64,000 nt of DNA from contig OW799234.1 of NCBI GenBank assembly GCA_941918925.1, forward strand, positions 85,324,497 through 85,388,496, read 5' to 3'. Origin of the DNA: Phyto melanocephala. Taxonomy: Eukaryota > Arthropoda > Insecta > Diptera > Rhinophoridae. The notes beneath the pieces were generated by a model. The model was not told the origin of the DNA. It saw only the letters and a list, made by a program, of their open reading frames with translations, and searched no databases. Position numbers and translations under genes: made by a program. Below are positions 1 to 12,324 of this stretch, piece after piece. Each line of letters begins with the position of its first letter. Positions within the stretch are counted from its first letter, which is position 1.

Positions 1-2149
1 AAAATTAAAAATATATAGAAATATATTCAAACACAAACTCGTAAAATAAAAAAAAACGTACGCAAAGTTTGTTATACATAAAATAATAAATTGTAATATT
101 TTTTTTTTATTTAACCCACTTTTACACAAAAGAAAAAAGGATCCCCTAAAATTTACAAACATATTTTCATTAGAACCAGCATTTCATAAAATATAAATCT
201 TCATTCCTCCAGACATTTCTACATAATAAAAACATTAAATAACTTGTAATTATAAAAAAAACACACACACACACAAAAACTAAAACATGTTTTTAGTATA
301 TAATTGACTAAAAAAAATCCTCATATTTGACAAAAAAAAAAACAAAAAATTAATTATAATATAACAAATACAAATTATATAAAAAATTTAAATAAATGGC
401 AATAAACATACGTTTGAACAATTGTCATCATACTTTATATACCAATAACAGCATACATACATTTATTATATTATATATACATACATATATAGAGGTATAA
501 AACATTTAAAAATATATAATAAAAATAAATTTAAATAAAATATACAAAAACTGTATGCAAAATTTGAGTAATATTTAAAATAATAATAATAATAAAAGAG
601 GAAACATCTTAAAGTTCTTACTGATAAATAAAGCAGATTTAAGTTTAATGAAAATGGAAAAAATAAGTGACAAAAGAAAAAGTAAAATAAAAAACATAAA
701 AATAAAAAATAAATTAAATTTAAAATGGTTTTATTACAAAATAAAAAAAACAAAGATGAGAAATAATTATTTTTAAACACTAACAGATGTTGTAGAGAAA
801 TTTGTCAAATAAGCCTTCAATAAACCTAAAATATTTTTTATGAATACGGCCCTAAACTGTCGTATTTATAAAACATGTTTAAGGCTTATCCCATGTTGTA
901 CAGAAATCTGCCAAATAAGTCATCAGTAAACCTGAAATATTGTTTATGAATACGACAGGAAGTTTTGAATAAGAATTTATTTCCGAGAGTATATTTTAAA
1001 TAACAACAATTTAAAGCGCTAGTTATTTTTTTAAGTAAGTAGTACAGTGTAATCTCGATGCTTTGGATACTCGTTTTTTTTAAGCATTCTAAATGCTTTT
1101 GCCCAAGAATTGTCTAAGAGACTAGCATACAAAAAACTCTTTGAATAGTTTTAGTAATAGTCAGTATTTCTGCGAAATTACAAATTAAATAATCGTTTAA
1201 AAATTTTACTTTAATACGTTTTAAATTATACAAGCAGCAATAATTCATTGGTGATCGTTCAAAAACTGATTTAGTTTTATTTAACGAACTAAAAGAAACT
1301 TTTTTTTATTTAATACAGCAGTGGAAATATTTCTTAAAATATACGTACATAATTCGATTCGAAACTAAAATTTTTCGAAATATCGTCGCTGCTCTGACGT
1401 TTTCGGTTATGTGAGAAATTTTTTTATTACACTATTTTGAACCTTTGTTGGTCGTACATCTATTCACGAAACGGTTTAAGGGTATTTTGATTGGTTCAGA
1501 AATAAATAATAGTCGATATGTGTAAGTTTAATTCTATGAAGTAACAAAATGAAAGGCTTTTTCTGCTCTTCTGAATTCGTAAGAACAGCGACGATATGCT
1601 TAAAGCATTGTAGTTTGAAAATGTTTTTCTGGAATACATTTTCAATTCACAGTTTCACAGAACGAAAATTCAGCCCCCCAAGACTTTTAAATTCAAAGTT
1701 CAAAAAGATTCATTCTAAAGCATGTCCTATATGCAAAATAATTTGTCTTTGATGATGTGCTTGTAATTAACCTATTATGCACTTAATGTAATAAAGTGTA
1801 CTTTATTAATATATGAATCTATTCATATTAACACATGATCTCCAATGAAACGTTAGTGTTAAAATCATAAATGTTTTACCTAAATTGAACCACTTCACCA
1901 TGCGCTGACCCCATGCGTGCCCCATGCTTTCACCAATTCTTTTGCATGATTTTTTTTTGCTGGGTATCAACACATCTCCAATCAGGGTTGTCAAATTTAT
2001 TTTGACATTTTTTGCCAAATTTAATGTTATAAATCGCCAAATATTCTTTTTCTTAGTTTTTGACAATGAAATATATGTGGCAGCGCATAGAGAAAGTGAC
2101 CCAAGCGTAAAAACAGGTTTTGTTCAGGAGAGCCAAGTTAAAGATTAAG
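1..2149. other. AT-rich intergenic DNA with repeat fragments
   Basis: No gene is supported here. Short open frames on either strand are low-complexity (Phe/Tyr/Leu runs from A/T tracts). Two partial copies of the palindromic GGGCCGTATTC MITE lie at about 785-858 and 890-957, each ending in a TATGAATACGGC/GAC-like arm. A stretch at about 1375-1490 is similar to 51655-51750. About 1685-1970 is similar to 18660-19020; both end at TTGCTGGGTAT, so this is another dispersed repeat. Confidence 0.6.
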
Positions 2150-2265
2150 GGCCGTATTCATTACAAATATTTTAGGCTTATTAAAGGCTTATTTGACAGA
2201 TGTTGTAGAGAAATTTGTCAAATAAGCCTTCAATAAACCTAAAATATTTTTTATGATTACGGCCC
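2150..2265. mobile_element. Palindromic MITE (GGGCCGTATTC family)
   Basis: The element is almost one long hairpin. It starts GGGCCGTATTCATTA and ends with the matching arm GATTACGGCCC, and TATTTTAGG and AAGGCTTATTTGAC recur inverted around a short centre. It is flanked by TAA on both sides, a 3-bp duplication of the TWA type used by PIF/Harbinger transposons. A second near-complete copy is at 47275-47391 and fragments are at 785-957 and within 33291-34626. It has no coding capacity, so it depends on a transposase elsewhere. The superfamily is inferred from the TSD and terminal GGG/CCC only. Confidence 0.7.
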
Positions 2266-2687
2266 TAAATAATTTTTTCTATTTTTTTAAATTGTTCATA
2301 AGGAAAAAAATAAATTTATTGTAGTTTCGTAAAATCAAGTTATTTTGTTAATTTACCGTTGGGTCCCTTTCTATTTGCGCTTAGAATCTTCGACTTCACT
2401 TTTATAAAACGCGCATATCTCTGGGAGGGAACACTTTTGGGGCATGGGATCTCTCATTCGATGCTCAGATGTTGTCCACATAAAAAAAAAAAAAATAAAA
2501 ATGAAAGTGCGCTGTCACATATATATTTTGTAATTATTAAAAATATTTTTATTATTAAAAAAAAAAAATAATAATAATTTAATCCAAATCGCAAGAATGG
2601 AAAAAATTGCCATGATATATTGTTTATTTAATATTTTTTAAACAAAGTAAAAATGATAAGTGAATACAAAAACTGTATAATTTTTTC

Positions 2688-2890
2688 CAAGGCATATTTA
2701 TTCATCAGGTATTTTCAGTTAGGAGAGAACTTTTTTGTTTATATATTAAGTTTGACATTTAAAATAAATAAGAGAAGAGAGAAAAAAAATTTTTTTTATC
2801 TATTGACTTTGACATCTGAAATTTAAAATAAGTGAAGAAAAAACTAATCAGCTTACGAATCAAGACTACCTAATGAATAAATATGCCTTG
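2688..2890. mobile_element. MITE with CAAGGCATAT inverted ends
   Basis: The left end CAAGGCATATTTATTCATCA is matched in reverse complement by the right end, which closes TGAATAAATATGCCTTG. The ~200-bp length, lack of an ORF and a second copy at 27816-28028 with the same ends and similar interior (TTTGACATTT, AATCAGCT) mark a mobile family. A shorter-armed relative lies at 14033-14251. Confidence 0.7.
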
Positions 2891-3744
2891 ATATTTTCTA
2901 TAAAATAGTTTATATTTCTATATATGTAAGTCTACTTAAACAAGCAAAAAAAAAAAAAATAAAATAAAAAATAAAATAGTATCTACCCATATGTATGTAT
3001 TTAGTTGCAATTGTTTTATATATAGAACACTATACACTTCATCGTCATCGATATCGTCTTCTTGTTTGGAATATATTGTATGGGATTTAAAATTATTCAA
3101 ATTATCTTGGGAAGTGCAACATGTTCCAATAACATTCATATAATTTATAACTCGTAATAACGCGTAAAGAAGTTCGTATTGTATCTGTTTCGAAGGAGAG
3201 TTTTAGTGTGGGTTTTTTTTACTGAAAATGCTCTTTAATTGGAATGTTACATGGCTGAGAGCCAATAAAGTAATGTTAATGACGAACATTTTATTAAAAT
3301 TTGGTTTAAAATATTTGAGAGAAACTATCTGGTGAAGACCAACAAAACTTTATTACTGATGAATAGCATATAAACTTTTGATATTGAAAATAATTGAGGC
3401 CTTCTAGCTTTCTGTATAAAGATAGAATTCGACTGGTGGATTTTGCGCTGCTCAAGGTGGAATAAATAGCCTGGCAATATGCATTATTTTTTATGAAGAC
3501 ATAAAATTAACAACCAAAAATATCCTTTTGCTACAATGAATTTTGGGCGATTATTTTGCCAATTTTGTATCGCATTAATCTGGCAACTATGTAAGATAAT
3601 TTGTTTATTTTCTTTCGCATCATTTGTTTTTTTTTTCTAAAAAGTTTAAAAATAAATTATTTAAAAAATAATTTAATAAACACGTCCCATAAAAGCGGAC
3701 AAAATGCTAGACTAAGTGAACAAAACAATTTTATAAAAACTATC
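2891..3744. other. Upstream region of the XK-related gene
   Basis: No conserved coding sequence is visible. The reading frame of the first XK-related exon stays open upstream to about 3601 but contains no earlier ATG after its first stop, so this stretch is read as promoter and 5' UTR. An upstream non-coding exon cannot be excluded. Confidence 0.4.
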
Positions 3745-5761
3745 ATGAAACAATTTTTTAGTATTAAAACGGAGAATAAACTCAGGCTATCACCAATAAA
3801 CAATGTGACAAATACTGAGGGTTCTAGTAGCAGCAATGCATACAATGAAGTCGTAGAAACAACCAATGAATTGAGTATATTACAATGCAAGCCATATTCT
3901 CTAATGCAACAACAGCAGCAAGAACAACGCCTTAAAACATTGCACCCTGCCAACCACTATAGTTTCGTCACATTACCGCAACATCGCCTTAATAAATGGA
4001 TGGACAATAATGCCTATGGAGATGGTGTAGATGGCTTGGAGACAGGCTCAAATAGCGCCATCAGCTATGGCGAGATCTTGTCAACAGCTGCTTCCATCAT
4101 ATTTCGTGCAATAACCGTTTGCATTAATGTTAAATTAGCTGTGACGTATCAAAGTCAAGGACATCAAGATTACTTTATATGGACGGTAATATGTATAGTC
4201 ACTCCTATGTTTGTAACAATGCTGCTTCAAGCCAATATGTAAGTATGGAAATGTAGTCGATCTTCAAATGTTTTTTTCTTTGTTCGATCAGGTGCTATCA
4301 GGATGGTAAATTTAATCAAGGTTTTTGCAAAATTTTGCAAACTCTTTGTTTAGTTTTAATATCTTCTTTTCTGTTTCGTTATTGGAACTCACTGATTTAT
4401 GCGATCAAGTGCAAACGAGCTGAAATGGTAGGAAACAAGGACGAGCAATCAAAGTAAGTATCTGTTTTAAAGAAGTTAATAAATATTTTATTGATTGTTT
4501 AATTTTAGGTAATTTAGATATTTTGTTTAAAAGCCTATTAGAAATGTGAGAATAATAATAAATCAGCTTGTAACATGTTTGTGCTTTTAATAATTTTATT
4601 TAATAAAAATTTAACTGAATTTTAATGTGAAACATTTTTATTTTGGCTTAAGTTCATTCACATTTAAATTTAATATACAGAAAAGTTCGAATAAAATGTA
4701 ATATAAAATAATACAAATTTATTTTTAAGAAAATGTTTGTTTTGTAGAAATTTTACAATTTAAGAAAATTTGGGGCAAATTCTATATAAAATACAAGCTT
4801 TATACTCACCTACCTTTCGAAAAATACATACTTATATGTGTATGTGTTGTACATAAATATTCTTTATAATTTTAGAAACTACAAACTAAATATACGTGAA
4901 GAAAGCGATGTAGCCTTTATAAGACTGTTTGAATGTTTTCTGGAGGCGGCACCACAAAAAATCCTACAAATATCAATTGTTTTGGGTCACATAGATAAAA
5001 TGACAAGTGAGTAGGATAAAGTAATTAAACAACAAAAAAAAAATCTAAATAAACATTTTAAATTAATTGTCTTTTTGTTTCTCCTAAAGATTTACAAATT
5101 ATTGCTATTATTTCGTATTTTGGCAGTATGGCCTGGTGCCTATCGGTCTATCATCGTTATAACCGTTATTCACAAAGTGATAAATACAACATAAGTACAA
5201 ATGGTGTGATATTACAATTGTGTTGGCATTTTTGTATATCAGGTAATCTCTATTTTTTCTCTCTTGAGAAGAGTGTGTATTATATGTAATTAAATTTTTC
5301 TTCCCTTTTTAGTCTCTCGTACTCTTTGCATTTCCTTTGTAGCCAGTATCTTTCCCCAGTGGATTTTAATAGCTTGTTTAGTTCACGCTTTACTATTTGG
5401 CTTTGTCACTTTCATTTTAGATCGTCCCAAATTTGCTCGTAATTGCTTGTGTAATTTTCTTTTCTGCCTCATCTTGGGCGTTGTTTATATTTTTACATAC
5501 ATCTCAGTTCGTGATGCTCCCACACGTTATAAATATCTTTTGTATTATATATTTTGTTCGTTAGAAAACGTTATTTGCGTTTCTTTATTCATTTTTTATG
5601 CTAACAATGATTTACGATTTTTGGCCGCATTGTTTTATCCTTTGTGTGCGATAGCTTTAACCTTTTACTATGTTGGCATTGTATTCATGGTTATTTATTA
5701 CTTATATTTTCATCCGCGCATAACGGCCAGAAATTCAAAACGTATTATTAATAATAATTGA
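3745..5761 (+). CDS. XK-related membrane protein (CED-8/XKR family)
   Basis: Predicted 462-residue multipass membrane protein of the XK/CED-8 family. Some family members scramble phospholipids at the plasma membrane during apoptosis; whether this one does is not known. Exons: 3745-4238, 4292-4453, 4876-5006, 5090-5242, 5313-5761. All junctions are GT/AG, phases join cleanly and the total is 1389 nt. The family signature FLEAAPQ lies in exon 3 (around residues 230-240), and several hydrophobic segments follow, including WILIACLVHALLFGFV and the C-terminal LFYPLCAIALTFYYVGIVFM. A Ser/Asn-rich and Gln-rich (QQQQQ) N-terminal tail of about 120 residues precedes the first membrane segment. The start is the first in-frame ATG; the frame is open upstream but without a Met. 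AATAAA signals at 5905 and 5914 fit the 3' end. It resembles the Drosophila CG32579-type protein; orthology is inferred. Confidence 0.88.
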
Positions 5762-5904
5762 ATAGATTCCAAAGTTATATCATTACTAACTGCTATATAT
5801 TAAACAAATACTTGTATCACAAATTTACACGATTTAGTCAGTAAGATATTTAATTGAAATTTTTAAAACAAAACTAATTTATTTTTTCTATTTTTATTAT
5901 TAAG

Positions 5905-5919
5905 AATAAAAGCAATAAA
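5905..5919 (+). terminator. Polyadenylation signals of the XK-related gene
   Basis: Two overlapping-range AATAAA hexamers (5905-5910 and 5914-5919) lie about 145 nt after the stop codon and are followed by a T-rich stretch, as expected for a fly mRNA 3' end. Confidence 0.5.
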
Positions 5920-7204
5920 TACTTTGTAAACAATAATAATTATGTTGTTTCCTTTTTAATCCGCTGGTTTTTCTAATGCTTTTCTGTATGGATGTTTTAT
6001 TATAAATTCTCAATTTCAGCAAGATTTCCTATTCATTTTCTATTTTGATATATTCGAACGTGACCGAAATTTCAGAATCTCTACACCAAAAGCACAATGA
6101 ACTATGTTTTCCCCTGGTCTAAATTTCGAAAGTAATTGAACATTTATTAGCATAAAAACTAAACTCGAAATTGTTTGAAATTGAACACAGCATATGAAAG
6201 TTTGATATGAAAACGGACGATTTCCATCACATAGATAGTAATAGTTTATTTATAAAACGTTGATTTTTTTTTTAAGTAAACACAAATCATGGTGCAATTA
6301 TATAAAGTGATTGCATTTTGAAGAAAAATATTTATTCATTTTTTTTTTGTTTTGATTAAACAGTTGGAAATTTTGAAAGAAGACAATTCAAAATGAACAG
6401 CTGATGAACAGATGATCAAGAAAGTTGAGTAAATTGCATGGGTACTTATTGACTTTACGGTTTTTTTTTACTTTTTGCGTCGGTTAAAAAAAGGTTTTGA
6501 TAATCTTAAGGAAAATTTTCTTGATTTCTTTATTAGCTAAAATGAAATACAAAGTTTTAACTTAAATTATTTTATATATTTACTAAAAACATAAAAGGTA
6601 ATCAAAAAATAAAAATTAAATACAATAAAATGTTGATTATAAAAAGATAATTTTATAAACACGCATGAAAAATATACTTCATAATAAGCTAGGACTAGTC
6701 CAAATAACACCCAAATGTATGAAGAAAACATGGTCGATTCAACAGTCTCAAAACTACAGTTTTTGACAACACTAATACAATCGTTAAAACACGAAAACTT
6801 GTCGTTTAAATACAAATTCTTGTTTAAAAATAATATCGTTCATTACTGCATTTAATAGAACCATGTTGTAACTAGTCCATTTCAGCTGCAAGGGACGACG
6901 GAGTCCAATATTATCTACAGGGATATTACTTATTTTCATGTGGTAAACTATTATAAAATTCATTACAATTTTTTGGTATAAATACATTTAGGTCATTTTT
7001 ATTGTACTCTTTAAAAATTTTTTTTTATAGAAAGGAGTAAGTTACATTTTTGTTTAGGAATTTCTGCTATTACACCAAAAACTTTCAAAATTTCACTGAT
7101 AAGAAAAGAATGTTAGTTTTTATTATACGAGTATACAATTTTGCTGGAACATGTATTTTGATACGTTGCATCATAATCAATAAAAAAATCGATTTGAGTT
7201 TTTT
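5920..7204. other. Intergenic DNA, no clear gene
   Basis: AT-rich sequence. On the minus strand 6784-6987 is a 67-residue open frame containing LQLKWTSYNMVLLNAVMNDI, which is less biased than its surroundings and might be a relic of a coding sequence. I recognise no family, and it is followed by stops in all continuing frames. Confidence 0.35.
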
Positions 7205-7222
7205 GTAACTTAGGGCTTTTTT

Positions 7223-7492
7223 ATACCCGTCACCAAAAAAAAAATGGGTTACAATGAGTTTTACGGAACTCCTCGTTACAAGTAAATGAGTTTAATAACA
7301 GAACGCAATTAATTGTAGAATAGTCTGGAAACTGTATCCAAAGCACTGTTACGGGATGCCATACAATTAACCATGCGATTGTGAGAAACAAAACTCTTGA
7401 AATCAGATAAAATGGGATGGTCTGATTGCCTTTAAACGATAATGCCAATGACGCGCGATCTCTTGACCCGACCAAAGCTAAATTACCACTGT
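7223..7492 (-). mobile_element. SINE-like retroposon with 18-bp TSD
   Basis: The insert is flanked by an exact 18-bp direct repeat, GTAACTTAGGGCTTTTTT, at 7205-7222 and 7493-7510, a length typical of LINE-machinery target-site duplications. Read on the minus strand its first ~190 bases align by eye with 27600-27792: both begin CAGT-GT-ATT-AGCT-TGGTCGGG and share TCAAGAG and GGCAATCAG. The common 5' end in two independent insertions suggests a full-length short retroposon rather than a 5'-truncated LINE. The 3' part (7223-7290) merges into an A-rich TATACCC-like segment. No ORF. Confidence 0.6.
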
Positions 7493-8289
7493 GTAACTTA
7501 GGGCTTTTTTAAAACATATGAAAATATGCACCTACATATATATATATATATAAATATACATACATACTACATACGTATATTGAAAACACATAATCAAAGC
7601 TCAACAAAACATTTGATAATTTTAGGGTTTGAGTATTTTAATCATGAGAAGATAAATATAATCAGCCCTATTCTATTTGGGCTCGTCAACGTCGTTTTTT
7701 ATACCCGCCACCAAAAAAATGGTGGGGGTATATTCATTTTGTCATTCCGTTTGTAACACATCGAAATATCCATTTTAGACCCCATAAAGTATATATATTC
7801 TGAATCAGGGTTTGATTTGATGACGATCTAGCTATGTCCGTCCGTCTGTCCGTCTGTTGAAAGCACGATAGAGGTCGCACCGAAAAAGCTAGGGGGCTCA
7901 AATTTTGCCAGAATCTTTCTTATAGACAAGGTTTGTTTGGTATGGGCTAAATCGGAATATTAGGAAGAGAGTTATAGCTCGAAAAGCAAGAGTAGGTCGA
8001 AAAAACCGTGTCCTTCAAACATCGAATAAAACGGAATTGTGTCCAAATGCATTAACGTAGACTCATAAAACTTCGAATATATATTTCCTGAGTAAAAACA
8101 ATATTGTACCCCGAAAATCATCTAAATCTATGTATTAGGAGACGAGTTATCGATCAAAATGTACGAAAATTTATACCGCACAGTGTATTTTTCGGTATAT
8201 TTAAAAACAAAAACGTCATAAAAGCAACAAAATTTAATGTACGACTCTGAAATTTTGCACACTTTAATTTTTGGTGAGACGCTTTTTTG

Positions 8290-9300
8290 TAACGGAAAAT
8301 CAATGTGCCACGCCCACTTTTACGCCCACCTCCCATATAACGTTTTACCTAAAATTCATATAATTTCTCTATTAATAAAGATTTTGGAATAATAAAGGGC
8401 TATATTGAAACACCTAAGTTGTACTCATTCGCAAAAATAACTTTGACACGCCTACTATAACGCCCACTTTTCACGTTATCTACCGTTAATGAAATTTAAA
8501 AGCTCATAAAACCGCCAAAATTAGAGGTATGATGATCAAATTTGCTACGTATATCCCCCTAGGCAATGTCATTACTGTGCCAGAAAATTAAGGTGCCACG
8601 CCCACTTTTACGCCCACCTCCCATATAACGTTTTACCCAAAATTCATATAATTTCTCTATTAATAAAGATTTTGGAATTATAAGGGGCTATATTGAAACA
8701 CCTAAGTTGTACTCATTCGCAAAAATATCTTTGACACGCCTACTATAACGCCCACTTTTCACGTTATCTACCGTTAATGAAATTTAAAAGCTCATAAAAC
8801 CGCCAAAATTAGAGGTATGATGATAAAATTTGCTACGTATAACCCTCTGGGCAATATCATTACTGTGCCAGAAAATTAAGGTGCCACGCCCACCTCCTAT
8901 ATAAGGTTTTACCAAAAATTCATATAAATTTCTCTATTAATATAGATTTTGGAATAATGAAGGGCCATATTGAAACACCTAAGTTGTACTCATTCGCAAC
9001 AATAACTTTAACACGCCTACTATAACGCCCACTTTTCAAGTTATCTACCGTTAATGAAATTTAAAAGCTCATAAAACCGTTAAAATTAGAGGTATGATGA
9101 TCAAATTTGCTACGTATATCCTTCTAATCAATGTAATTGTTGTGCCAAAAAGTTTAGCTGACACGCCCACTTTAACGCCTACCTCCCATATAACGGTTTA
9201 TCTTAAATTCATGTAATTTCTCTATTGACAAAGTTTTTGGGAAAATAAAGGACTATATTGAAATATTTAAGTTGTATTTATTAGCAGAAACTTTATTGAC
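8290..9300. repeat. Tandem repeat, ~287-bp unit, about 3.5 copies
   Basis: The landmark GCCACGCCCAC recurs at about 8308, 8594 and 8882, with a diverged ACACGCCCAC at about 9161. Each unit also carries CCTCCCATATAACGTTTTACC-like sequence (shortened here), ATTTCTCTATTAATAAAG and GAAACACCTAAGTTGTACTC. Units 1 and 2 are nearly identical; later units are shorter and more diverged. Confidence 0.8.
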
Positions 9301-9337
9301 ACATTGACAAAAGCATTTTAGTAGCATATCGAAGTTA

Positions 9338-10778
9338 TAAAGGGTGGTTAAATTTTAAGGGCTGATGTTGTTTTTAAATAAAACACAAATTATTTAAGAA
9401 ATTATTATCATTTCTTTTTATAATGATAATATTTGTATGGTTCAATTATGCATTTAACAAAATATCGGCCAAATGGCCCTCCCCCATCCTTGGCGCCACA
9501 CCTCTATCTGATAGTCCAAATTTTCAATGACAATGTTGATGCTCAATTGTTGGGCATGATGATGAGTAGAGGTTGACTGCTCTTTTGCCACACTATCGCA
9601 AAAACCAGCAGTGGTTCCCATTCAATGAACTAAGAAGGCATTCACAGACTTTCTAAAATTGGCCCTTACAATTAAGCCAACCTTTTACAAAGAAAGTGAT
9701 ACATATTTTTATATTATTATCACACGGTGATTCAAAATATACATTCTCAGCATTTTGCTAAAACGGGAAATTTATTAGTAAGATTTTGATTTTTAAACTT
9801 CTATAACATTTTGCTTTTAAAAGATTTTCAAACGAAATAAGTTTTGTATAATTTTAAAATTTGTTAGCCATTAGTACATGAATATAAATTGTTTATGATG
9901 TTTAGAGATAATTTTTTTTTACTTATGTCAAAATTTTCCTAAATTCCCATTTTTAATAGAGCATAACTTCAAGAGAACATAAGATAACAAATATAAATTA
10001 GCACTATTTCGTAGATAAAACTTTTCTCTTAAATTCATGTAAATTCTCTATGAATAAAGATTTTGGAATACTAAAGGACTATATTGAAATATCTAAGTTA
10101 TGTTCATTAGCAGAAACTTTATTGACACGCGTATTTTAACGGCCACTTTCATTGAAAGATTAAATTTACGAAAACATTTTTCTAGCATACCGAAGTTTTG
10201 AAAAAATTAATATGAAATTATTATCATTTATTTTTATAATGATAATATTTGTATGCTTCAATTATGTATGGAACAAAATATCGGCCAAATGGCCCCCCCA
10301 AACCTAGGCGCCACACCTCGATCCGATAGTCCATATTTTCAATGACACTGTTGATGCTCAATTGTTGGGCACGTTGATGAGTCGAGGTTGCTTGCTCTTT
10401 TGCCACGTTACCGTGAAAAAATGCAATGTTTCCCATTCAACGAACTAAGATGGCATTTACAGATGTTTTCACATTTCATACAGACCTGCTTTGCAGACAT
10501 TTAAATATTTTTTACAATTCTCACGATTGTGGACGAATTCGAACGATTTTGTTGACCAAAATAATCACGAAGTGCACAAAATGCATTTTGATTTGAACGC
10601 CCATTTTTATAAAAATCTTTAACATTTAAAAGCGTCTCTCGATTGCGTATCTTTCCACGGTTCAAATTGAGTTAGTCTGAGATTGAGAAATGTCAAATGA
10701 AATGCAAGAAAAAAGTTGAAGTTTAGGTATGGTTCACCTTCAACATGGGCCCTTAAAATTTGACCACCCTCTACAAAG
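9338..10778 (-). mobile_element. Degenerate DDE-transposon derivative, duplicated
   Basis: Terminal sequence GTGGTTAAATTTTAAGGGC near 9345 has its inverse, GCCCTTAAAATTTGACCACC, near 10748-10767. Two copies of an interior block, at about 9400-9660 and 10215-10470, contain AAAATATCGGCCAAATGGCC and, read on the minus strand, remnants of a reading frame with GGPFGRYFV. The block at 10470-10730 on the minus strand encodes remnants of an N-terminal helix-turn-helix region. The same family is at 17307-17867. The arrangement looks like one insertion later duplicated with its host repeat. Confidence 0.55.
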
Positions 10779-10916
10779 AAAGTGATACATATTTTATTAT
10801 AAAGAGATTATTCTATAGCGATTAACAAAATAATAAATATTGTGCTTTAAATGTACACAAAATTAGTGGTGGGTATAAAAGATTCGGCACAGCCGAATAT
10901 AGTGCTCTTACTTGTT

Positions 10917-11676
10917 TTTTTTATCAATTGTTGTTAATTCATATTCCCGATACCAATATCACCCTTCAAATGACTTTGATTTTGTCCTTGTTTGTTTTAG
11001 TGTTGTGTTTAAACAAAAATTAGGAAAAAAAAAGAATAAGAGTAAAAAATATAAAAAATGGAAAATTTTAAATTGCCAATCGATAAACAGTCAACGTCGT
11101 CCTTAAACAGTTAGGGAATACCAAATTAGCATTGACATTGCATTAAAGTGATGTTGTCTTAAAATTGACGCCGATGTTAGTGACGCCAATTAGAAAATTA
11201 ATTATTAGCTCAATTTTAACGATTTAATTTAAAGTACAAAAAAGCGTATTGAAAAGAAGTAAAAAGGTAGAGTAAAACTGCATTTTTTAAATATTGTGAT
11301 TTTTAAATTTGAGTATTAAATTATTATTTTTAAAATATTAATTAAACATAATTTTTTAGTCTAAAGTTTAACGAGGATTGCTTTTTTTGTTGTCATTATT
11401 TAGTAACAAGTCTGAAAGATAAAATATTGCATTAAAAAAGGAAAATAAATATGTATATGTAGGTAAAATAATTTTATAAATAAAATTACATTAGCACATC
11501 ATCAATAAATATTTGTTAAATTAAAAGGTATGTATTTAATATTGAATTTTTTAATTCTTTTTATCTTTTATTGTAAATTTTACACATGCAAATGATAACT
11601 TATTTTAACAAAAATTATCTTGTTGTTTTCAAAGACAAATATCTATGAAATAAAAAAAAAATTATATTTTTATTAA
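10917..11676. other. Intergenic DNA, nothing recognised
   Basis: AT-rich sequence with scattered short open frames of lysine- and phenylalanine-rich composition. No splice-bounded coding block or known repeat end was seen. Confidence 0.4.
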
Positions 11677-11940
11677 AAAGCCCGTAATTCGTTGTAGGTT
11701 TTATTGTAAAATTTACGCAAGCATATGTAAATACATGTACTTTTTATTAAAATAATATATTTATAACAAAAATTGTTTTGCTTTTTTCAGACACTGAAAA
11801 TAACGATTATAATTGAAATTAGAAAGTATTTTATTTTATGCTATTTTTTGAAAAGCAGTCGTAAATGAATCGCATAAAATAATCGTTGCTTTTCAACCAA
11901 ATATTTTATGATTATAATCGTTTTAGGACGGGCTTTTAAT
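11677..11940. mobile_element. Candidate MITE with AAAAGCCCGT ends
   Basis: The left end TTAAAAAGCCCGTAATTCG is mirrored by the right end GGACGGGCTTTTAATTAT. The interior is AT-rich and non-coding, with subterminal CGATTATAATT/AATTATAATCG-like inverted motifs. The element lies downstream of SPAG7. The short arms make this a moderate call. Confidence 0.45.
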
Positions 11941-12324
11941 TATAAAATAACTTAAAAATTATAACCTAGTTTTAACTGTTTTTCTGCAAAATTATTTTAT
12001 TTTTAACATTTCAACAAAATATCCTAAATCTAATTTCCCTCTCAGAGCGGTATCGCCAGGTGGTTATGCTACTTGACTTTCAGTTGCATATTACAAATGC
12101 AATTACCTATGTATTTCGATTTTGTAAAACCAAAATTGTAAAATTAAAACAATTGTTTTGCATATATGTATGTATGTAAGAAAACAGTGTTTTTCTTGTG
12201 TTTTCATTCGTTCTGATGCTTGCTTCTAAATTAAGTTTAAATATGGCCTTTAGTCAAAAGTTGGTAGTCTTCAAAAAATTAAAAAAAATATATGTGTTAT
12301 AGTAAAAATACAACAATTAAATTA

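Larger units (their letters stand above)
7699..10916. mobile_element. Long TATACCC-ended composite repeat
   Basis: The unit opens with TTATACCCGCCACCAAAAA and closes GTGGGTATAAAAGATTCGGC followed by ACAGCCGAATATAGTGCTCT, the same terminal module that ends other copies in this window (25340-25476, 25727-26375, 45190-45232, 55588-55630). Inside are a ~287-bp tandem repeat (8290-9300), a duplicated segment (about 9200-9720 and 10020-10810) and DDE-transposon-derived sequence in each duplicate. All frames are closed, so this is non-autonomous. The superfamily is not resolved. Confidence 0.6.

Noticed and set aside
1549..1752. 67-codon ORF with Cys-rich end (KACPICKIIC)
   Set aside because: No conserved family, overlaps the dispersed repeat at 1685-1970, and has no splice or promoter support.
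3601..3744. Upstream start for the XK-related protein
   Set aside because: The first codon there is TTG and the residues are A/T-run derived; the first ATG is 3745.
3657..3953. Minus-strand cysteine-rich ORF
   Set aside because: It is the antisense of a CAG/Gln run and other codons in XK-related exon 1.
8154..8336. 60-codon minus ORF
   Set aside because: Lies in the TATACCC composite repeat and is not kept open in the neighbouring tandem units.
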